Part shown: positions 10,183-16,899 of the stretch, piece after piece | How positions within the stretch are numbered: position 1 is the stretch's first letter | Layout of the letters: the number at the start of each line of letters is the position of its first letter | Assembly: GCF_000275845.1 (NCBI RefSeq) | Contig: NW_006766930.1 | Span: 129,458 to 148,906, forward strand | Reading direction: 5' to 3' | Origin: Dichomitus squalens LYAD-421 SS1 | Lineage: Eukaryota > Basidiomycota > Agaricomycetes > Polyporales > Polyporaceae | Length of the DNA: 19,449 nucleotides | Position numbers and translations under genes: made by a program | Notes under the pieces: generated by a model | What the model was told of the DNA's origin: nothing | Database searches by the model: none | The model's input: only the letters and a program-made list of their open reading frames with translations

Positions 10183-13100
10183 ATGTCCTCTACAATATAC
10201 AACGTACGTCCCCCTCCCGTCCCAGCTCTGCCCTCTCCGCCGCCCGCTCATCTCTCCTCCCGCAGCACAAACATCTACAGCCTACAGGGGCGGGGCCCCA
10301 GGGCCCCACTGCCTTCGCCACCCTCAACCAGTGCTTCAGCCAAATACGAGACGAGTTCAACACCCTCCAGGAGCAGTGTGACCATCTCCGCGGTCAGCGA
10401 GACGAGTACGAGAGCAAGAGTGCGTCTTTTTCCTTCACTCTCAATCCCCCCCGCCTTCCCAATCGTCATCCCCACCCTTCCAGTCACCAGCCAAGTCAAC
10501 GAACTCAACATCATCCGCCAATCCCTTTACGACCTCGAAACCCAGCACGGCAAGATTCGCCAGCAGTACGAGGAGGACATCCGTCTTCTTCGCGCAGAAC
10601 TCGATCAGTACAAACGTCGTGGCGCACCAGAGCCCCTCGGTCTAGCCTCCCTTGGTCGCGACCGCGAGCGTGACGCCCGCGACAGGGAACGCGACCTTGC
10701 TCTCGCCCGCGAACGTGACTTGAACAGAGAACGCGACGTCAGAGAGCGTGATGTACGCGACAGGGAACGTGATCGCGATCGGGACGTCGTCATGGCCAAC
10801 ACCGCACCCCGCCCCGACGCCCTCGGTCGCGAAGCACTTGGCCTTGGTAGACCCCCACTTCCCGGCGGTCCTCCCCCAGGCTCTGCCGGTGAGCCTCTCG
10901 GTCCTCTCGGCCTCACCCCGCATGCTGGTCCCGTTGGGTTGGGCGTTGGCGCTGGTCCCGGTGGAGGCGGAGGCTACGGCGACCCCTACTATGGCCGCGA
11001 TCGCGACCGAGAAAGAGACCGTGATCGGGAGAGAGACCGCGAACGTACTGCTCTGGACAGGGAGCGCGAACAGCGAGAGAGGGAGCGTGAGAGGGACAGA
11101 GATCGCGACGGCCGTGATGTGAAGCGCATTAAGACTGAACGGGATAGAATGAAGTCTGATCGAGCAGGTGCGTGTTCTCTCGGTCATTATCTTCTCTTGC
11201 GTGTTCTCATGCGAATTCGTCGTTGCCTCCCCTACCGTCCATTTTCCCCTTCTCGCACTTCCCTTCGTGCGTTCAATTCTCACGCCGACACGATTGAACT
11301 CCCTGCATCATCCTTCGTGAATCTTCCATCGCACTCCTCCTTCGCATCTCTGCTGCGAATTGCCCGTTATATGTCGGTCGCCTTGTGGCATCGGCTGTGG
11401 CTATCCAGCAGATGTGTTTTCACCTTCCATGGGCGCCCAGCCTCCACCATCTCATCTTCCGCCGCATCATCACCACCAATCAATCTCCCTCGGCCCAGCC
11501 GCTCCCCCTCCGTCTTCATCGAACGGCGCACCTCCTACACCGTCTGGACCTCCGCCATCTTCTGCCACTCAGGCGACCCCGAAGCTTCCGCCAACGCCTA
11601 GCGCCTCGACACCATACACGACTGGGCCGGGCGGGCCAGGACCTGGCGCCCCAGGACCGGGGCAGGAAGTCTCGAACGGTGTTGCGGGTAAGTGACAATC
11701 AGTGTCTTGGTGGAATTTTTTGTCCGATTTACATGAATTGTCGCTGACGGATATCTGGCCGCACGATTGTGCTCATGTACACGTTATTTGCGCAATTGCG
11801 CAATTGCGCAATGGTAGGGCCTCAACCATATCCACCTACGCCTACCGTGACCTCTGCGTCCACCCAAGAGCCTCCAAACTCGTTGGCTGTTGCGACACTC
11901 CCACCCCCACCTGGCTCGTCTGTCGCGATCCCTCCAATGCCCGTTGACTTGAGCATGGACCCCCAAAGCGTACCGCCGGAGTTGAAGAATGAGGGCCCAG
12001 ATTGGTTTGCGATCTTCAACCCCGCTCCGTCAGGACCGGACGGCCCGGGCGGCCAGTTGACGAGGAAGAGGAACCTGGACGTGCATCTGGTGCACACTCT
12101 GATGCATGAGAGGTGAGTCTAGAGGATCTAGCTTCTGAGGCGCATCGCTGACTATTCTTCACTAGCGTCGTTTGTTGCGTCCGGTTCTCGGCCGATGGGA
12201 AGTACCTCGCGACGGGTTGCAACCGAACAGCACAGATCTACGATACAAAAACCGGCCAGAAAACTTGGTGCGTGTTCTGTTCGTCGTCTTAGATTATCAG
12301 AGTTTAATGTGGGTGATAGTGTGCTGGTGGATGAGACGGCGAGCAAGACTGGGGATCTGTACATCCGCAGCGTGTGCTTCAGCCCAGATGGGAAATACCT
12401 TGCGACGGGTGCGGAAGATAAGCAGATCAGGGTACGTCCCTCAATCCCTTGTTGCGCATCCTCGAGACACACTCTGCACGAGTGTTTTGCGCACGAATCT
12501 TGTCGCGTTAAAACCTGACGTTCGATTGTATGAGCAGATCTGGGACATTCAAAAGAAGAGGATCCGGGCGACATTCGATGGACACCAGCAAGAGATCTAT
12601 TCGCTCGACTTCTCGCGAGATGGCCGCCTCATTGTTTCTGGTTCTGGTGACCGCACCGCCAGGATCTGGGACATGAACGACCTTTCGGGCCGTTCGTGCA
12701 TAGTTTGTATGTGTTGGCTCTTATCTGCGTCACTGTCGTCGTTCAGGAACGTGACTGACTGATCGCCCAACTTTTCTCACGCGTCTGTATGCAGTGAATA
12801 TCCCAGAGCCGGATGGCGTCGATGCAGGTGTGACTTCCGTGTGCATCTCCCCCGACGGTGGACTTGTGGCAGCCGGCTCGCTCGATACCGTCGTCCGTAT
12901 CTGGGACGTTCAGACTGGACAGCTCGTCGAGCGTCTCAAGGGTCATCGTGACTCGGTCTACTCCGTAGCGTTCACTCCGGATGGCAAGGGTCTCGTCTCG
13001 GGTTCGCTGGACAAGACGCTCAAGTACTGGGACGTCCGGCCTATCCTGCGTGCGCGTGAGGGTGCCGGGTCGTCGGGTTCGGGTGCCCCGCCTGGGTCGA

Positions 13101-13576
13101 GCGGGAAGAACGGCTTGGGTGGCAAGGGTGATGGCGGCGGAGAGAAGGGCAGTCAGTGCACGATGAACTTCACCGGCCACAAGGACTACGTACTTTCCGT
13201 CGCGGTGTCCCACGATGGCAAGTGGGTCGTGTCGGGGTCGAAGGACCGGGGTGTGCAGTTCTGGGACGCGAACACCGCCGTTGCGCAGTGCATGCTGCAA
13301 GGGCACAAAAACTCTGGTGAGCCGCACGTTCTAGTTCTCGACTTGGCCTGCATCTGCGTTTACGAGCAGGATACTATGCGCATGTGCGGCCCTTATCGCT
13401 GACGTGTTCCTCGTTGTTCCACAGTGATCTCGATCGACCTCAGTCCTGCAGGGAACGTTCTCGCTACTGGCTCTGGAGACTGGCAAGCCCGATTATGTAT
13501 GTTCCCAGTTCAGTCAGCGGCCGCGCCTGCAATTGCTGATATGCTCTTTGTCACAGGGAGGTACGAGGCGCTCTGA
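10183..13576 (+). CDS. TUP1: Tup1 general transcriptional corepressor
   Basis: Eleven exons fit: 10183-10203, 10266-10419, 10484-11167, 11412-11687, 11818-12112, 12166-12267, 12320-12431, 12538-12706, 12795-13316, 13425-13496 and 13557-13576. They total 2427 nt, 808 aa plus stop (yeast Tup1 has 713). Residues about 20-105 form the tetramerising Tup_N coiled coil ([22 protein letters not shown]). Residues about 116-163 and 229-284 are Arg/Asp/Glu-rich, and a Pro/Ser/Gly-rich linker follows. From about 477 come seven WD40 blades, including [39 protein letters not shown] and [12 protein letters not shown], ending R-L-W-R-Y-E-A-L. A Gly-rich insert separates blades 5 and 6, where yeast Tup1 also has a loop. 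Tup1 works in the nucleus with Ssn6/Cyc8, recruited by DNA-bound repressors. Intron 3 (11168-11411) ends in a CAGCAG tandem acceptor. The start ATG opens M-S-S-T-I-Y-N, spliced in phase 0. Confidence 0.95.
11788..11811. repeat. three tandem TTGCGCAA palindromes in TUP1 intron 4
   Basis: Three exact, contiguous 8-bp units TTGCGCAA fill the last part of intron 4 (11688-11817) and end 6 bp before its TAG acceptor. Each unit is its own reverse complement, so the 24 bp are fully self-complementary. The unit matches the C/EBP-type bZIP palindrome and takes the place of the usual pyrimidine tract. The likely branch point CTGAC is about 75 nt upstream of the acceptor. Confidence 0.85.
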
Positions 13577-13863
13577 GCAGCGCTTGTCTGAGTTGTATAT
13601 CCGTCGTCATCTGCATCATCACTTTGTATATTATATCCTGTCGCTGAGATTGCAAGCTTTCGTCGCCGCTGTTGTTTTACCGTCCTGTCCTCCGCACGCG
13701 TACTCCTGTATAATGAATGAATCCCTATCAGACTCGCACCCCCCACGTCGCGTTTGGCATCTTGTGTCCCCCTTCCCGTTTCGTGTATTGCGTTCCCTGG
13801 CGCCCGTGTCGCGTATTGCGTTCCCGGGGAGCTCGTTACTCATAATGTCCACCTATCATTGTA
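13577..13863 (+). other. TUP1 3' flank
   Basis: This 287-bp stretch lies between the TUP1 stop codon and the proposed left end of the LTR. It is moderately AT- and pyrimidine-rich and presumably holds the 3' UTR and polyadenylation site of TUP1. No canonical AATAAA was seen on the plus strand. The open frames here overlap each other and show no motif. Confidence 0.5.
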
Positions 13864-15294
13864 TGTTATGCTAGACATTGTTGTCACTCTAACCCTAAGT
13901 CGGAGGTCCAACACAAATCTGACCGCAAACGATAGACTGCCACAACTCTCCCAATATATCTCTCAGCTGGACCGGAATAGAGTATTTGCATGCTGTGTCA
14001 TTTTCGGAGTCTAAGTACCCTCCTTCACTACTTGTGAGGACATGGCACTGTGTAGCCTAGTAACAGGTGTATTCTGTTCCATTGACCTTGGTCTTTCCTT
14101 TTTCACTACCTAGTCACCTGCTATAAATGTGCTTAGATGTTCGACTCCTTCCCATGTAGGCTGTGCACAGCTGAGAGGCTCTATGTGGTTTCTGTATACA
14201 CCTCCCTTGATCCCCTGAGCACTCTATTGATGTCATGGACGTTGGACAGGTATCCCTTTTTGCCACCCATTCCCTTCCCTTTGACGCCCACCTTCTGTTT
14301 TCGGACTATTTCCTTTCCTGACCCATCCCAGTTTGGACACTAGAGATGTTGGCTTTTGGGTGCTTCGTGAGCGATTACGCTCGGCGATGTCCACTATCGA
14401 TAAGGTTTTCATATATAGACATTGTACTTACTGTGCTGTACAGTACACATTTGCAACAAGATCCCTCTGTCATTGCCTCTCTTCTCAAGCCAAATGTGAC
14501 CTACGCTCTCGCTTGCCGCCCACTCTTTTACAAGAGATACATTCCCACATCCACATGCTCCATTTCTGTGATTGCCATGCCTTTGCCTTTTCTTCCACTA
14601 TCTTTGTTCTTTCTTTGTCATCTTCACTGCCTCACTCTCGTGCTTTGTCTTTGGTTGCTGAGCAGCCCCTCCAGTGTATAAGGACTCCCTTAGGCGCTCT
14701 CTAGTCCCTATCTCGACCTCTTGGTCATTGGGACTAGGTGAGTGACCATAGCGTTGTATCTCCCTTCGATTGTTAATGTATAACTTGGTCATCAGGACTA
14801 GTCTGTCGCTGTCTGCGTGAAGACTAGCTTTCGTAGGTCTTGTGCCCTCGTGCCGACCTCTGCTCTGCCCTCGTCGAGTTTCTTGCTACGTTTATCCCTC
14901 TCTACCTCTCTCTTTTCCTTTCGGCTCCTTGCCGCTCGCCTATGGGGTCATTGCTGAACGTCGACCTGAGTCTACGTGCCTAGTCGCTGCGATAGAAACT
15001 GGTGTCCCTTAAGTCCAAATCGGAGATATTGGAGGAGGAGGTCCAACCGGAGGTGGCGGAGCACTGACACTAAGTGAAGCTGTGATGTAAGTGGTGTCAG
15101 GCACTGATATGGAAAAACAGACATTCCAGTGGAGATGTTGCAGACACTTGAAAAACCACATGGCCCCCATCAGAGACCAGAAAGGAGACGGAAACCAGTA
15201 CATAAGTAACTATCTGTAAGCAAGTCCGGAGGTCCGATGGAGTTAGTGTGGTGTCCGACGGAGTTCCAGAGGGACTTAGGCATGGGGCATAACA
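13864..15294 (-). repeat. 3' LTR of the chromovirus (left boundary tentative)
   Basis: On the element strand the LTR begins TGTTATGCCCC directly after the polypurine tract, placing its end at 15294 on the plus strand (..CATAACA). Searching leftward, TGTTATG at 13864-13870 makes a perfect 7-bp terminal inverted repeat with that end and would give an LTR of 1431 bp. This is long for the group, and a chance match in this interval is not negligible. The flanking five bases at 13859-13863 (TTGTA) would be the target-site duplication, but the second copy is outside the window. Inside are C/T-rich tracts and a diverged direct repeat (14720-14737 and 14784-14801). Confidence 0.55.
14411..14418 (-). 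promoter_or_regulatory. candidate LTR TATA box
   Basis: On the minus strand the sequence CTATATATGAAAACC gives the best TATA box within the putative LTR. It would separate a U3 of about 880 bp from an R-U5 of about 500 bp. In this 3' LTR it would drive transcription leftward, toward and antisense to TUP1. Another weak TATA-like stretch (CCTTATACAC) lies near 14686. Confidence 0.3.
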
Positions 15295-15295
15295 G

Positions 15296-15307
15296 TATCC
15301 CCCCCTT
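15296..15307 (-). other. polypurine tract (second-strand primer site)
   Basis: The minus strand reads AAGGGGGGGATA, followed by C and then the LTR start TGTTATG. A purine run directly against TG is the standard plus-strand DNA primer site of LTR retrotransposons, and it fixes both the orientation and the inner LTR end. Confidence 0.8.
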
Positions 15308-15460
15308 AGAGCTAAGCCCCTGAGGCCTATAGTATCGTACGGAGTTTGGAGTCCGGGGTCCGGAACGGATCATGTGTGGAGTTCAGGGAAGTTCAAACGG
15401 AGGATGTGGGAAAGGGAACAGACGATGTTTAGGGCAAGCGGAGTCGGGGAGCAGAGGATC

Positions 15461-15467
15461 TATAAAG
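15461..15467 (+). promoter_or_regulatory. TATA box of the antisense accessory gene
   Basis: TATAAAG lies 82 bp before the ATG at 15543, a normal distance for a fungal TATA promoter. It is inside the retroelement, 153 bp from the polypurine tract, and points opposite to pol. This argues that the opposite-strand open frames are a real transcription unit. Confidence 0.5.
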
Positions 15468-15542
15468 GTCAGGGTGCTGCAGGTCTGGTGCTGCAGGTGT
15501 CGCCATACTCGCTGCCCCCCACATTTTTCTAAGTCATACACC

Positions 15543-15773
15543 ATGCCCAGAACTCCGCCCATTGAAAAGCAGCAACAGCTGCTCACCCAGCTTGCAGCGG
15601 TGCGACAGCAGATCCGGGAGGACAAGGAGCGCGTGGAGCGGGACAGGATGGAGCGGGAGAAGGCAGAGCAGGAGCGGCAGGCAAGGGAGGAGGTGGAGCT
15701 GCTGGAGCGGGAGAGGGCGCGACTGCAGAAGGAGCTGGCGGAGCGGCAGCAGGCGGAGAAGGAGCGGGCCTAG
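15543..15773 (+). CDS. coiled-coil N-terminal part of antisense accessory gene
   Basis: ATG at 15543 (ACACCATGCC) opens 76 codons: M-P-R-T-P-P-I-E-K-Q-Q-Q-L-L, then almost uninterrupted Glu/Arg/Lys/Gln helix with heptad spacing, ending at TAG (15771-15773). It is encoded opposite to pol, inside the element. The Asp/Asn-rich region and nuclear-signal-like K-R-K-R that continue the protein downstream are in the +1 frame from about 15740 onward. The stop is therefore probably the result of a small indel, or a missed splice, that separates two parts of one original protein. The family is not one I can name. Role and partner are unknown; a dimerisation helix is the reasonable inference. Confidence 0.6.
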   Translation: MPRTPPIEKQQQLLTQLAAVRQQIREDKERVERDRMEREKAEQERQAREEVELLERERARLQKELAERQQAEKERA

Positions 15774-15900
15774 AAGCCTGCATCAGGGCGTATGGAGTCC
15801 CCCTGGAGTTCCCCGGAGTTCCCCGAAGGCCGGTCCCAGCAAGCGCCACCACAACGACAATGACACCAACGACAACAATAACAACAAGATCGTCAACATC

Positions 15901-16736
15901 ATGCCCAAGAGGAAACGGGCTCGGACGGAGACGGTGTGGGCTCCGGCCAAGTAAGTCTAGAGTTCCGCTACTGGAGTTGTACTGACTTGTCCTGCAGAAA
16001 AACCTACGCCGAGTGCAAGGAGAAGAGAATCACCTGCCTCTTCTCCGTGGGCTGTTCACGCACCCGGACCTGCCAGGCTTGCACGAGGTCCAAGACCAAG
16101 TGCACCAGAGGCCAGCGGGTAGACAAGACCCCTGCTGTCGCCATCTCGGATGACGAGGCCCTGGTGACCCCGGTCGGCCGGTCCACCCCCAGCAAGAAGG
16201 TGGCCCCGGCGGAGAAGATGGGGCCCGTGCCCGGGTCCTTATCCAAGGCCTGGGGGAAGGAGCGGGAGACGATGGCGGAGCGGGAGGAGAGGCTGGAGGC
16301 GGAGTGGAGGAAGGAGGAGTTCAAGCGGAAGGAGAAGGAGATCGACATGGCCACGACCTCCATAGAGGCCGATCTCCCCTTTAGCCGGCGTGCGTGGAGG
16401 GAGATCATTGTCCTCAAGACCCTCCACTATGCCATGTCAGAGATCTGGCAGTTGCGGGAGGAGTTGGAGGAGCTCTGGCGTGAGATGCGCCTAACCCACA
16501 GCGCGATCTCTGACCTGGCCCAGAGCAAGGAGGGGGTCTACCAGGAGTACTTCGGCAGAATCACTGATCTCCTGGAGGGTGAGCCCTCAGACGATAAGGG
16601 CCACTTGGAGTCGGACCCGGACTGGGCAGAGATGGAGGAGTTCGGCGTGGCAGAGCTGGATTGGGAGCTGGGGTCGGAGGCAGAGCAGGGCCGGAAGCAG
16701 GAAGCAGAGAAGGGGCCGGAGCAGGCGCAGGAGTAG
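15901..16736 (+). CDS. Zn2Cys6-like protein, antisense accessory gene of chromovirus
   Basis: Exons 15901-15950 and 15998-16736 join over a 47-nt intron (GTAAGT donor, ACTGAC branch point, CTGCAG acceptor) in phase, giving 262 aa if translation starts at the ATG at 15901. The same frame is open well upstream through an Asp/Asn-rich run (about 15837-15890), so the protein may be longer. It begins M-P-K-R-K-R-A-R-T-E, a nuclear-signal-like motif. The Cys cluster is A-E-C-x6-C-x11-C-x2-C-x6-C, with basic S-K-T-K before the last Cys and one extra Cys in the 11-residue loop. This is the GAL4-type layout except that Tyr stands where the first Cys of C-x2-C belongs. A long helical region (about residues 100-210) and an acidic Gln/Glu-rich tail follow. 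It converges tail to tail with pol, 163 bp away. DNA or RNA binding is inferred from composition only. Confidence 0.7.
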
Positions 16737-16899
16737 AGATTCAGACACAGACACGGACATGGATATAGATAGACCCCTGTAAAGTGGTAATGGGTCAATC
16801 TCTTTCTTTTCTTGTCGGGTATCCATGTGCCTCAACATCTGGTTGTGGGGAGTTAGCCGGAGAGGACAGAGTTCCGGAGTACTTAGCAATTCAGAGCTC

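Noticed and set aside
11168..11601. Continuation of the TUP1 frame past 11167
   Set aside because: The read-through is intronic: splicing 11168-11411 restores the Pro/His-rich linker in phase and makes the whole model divisible by three.
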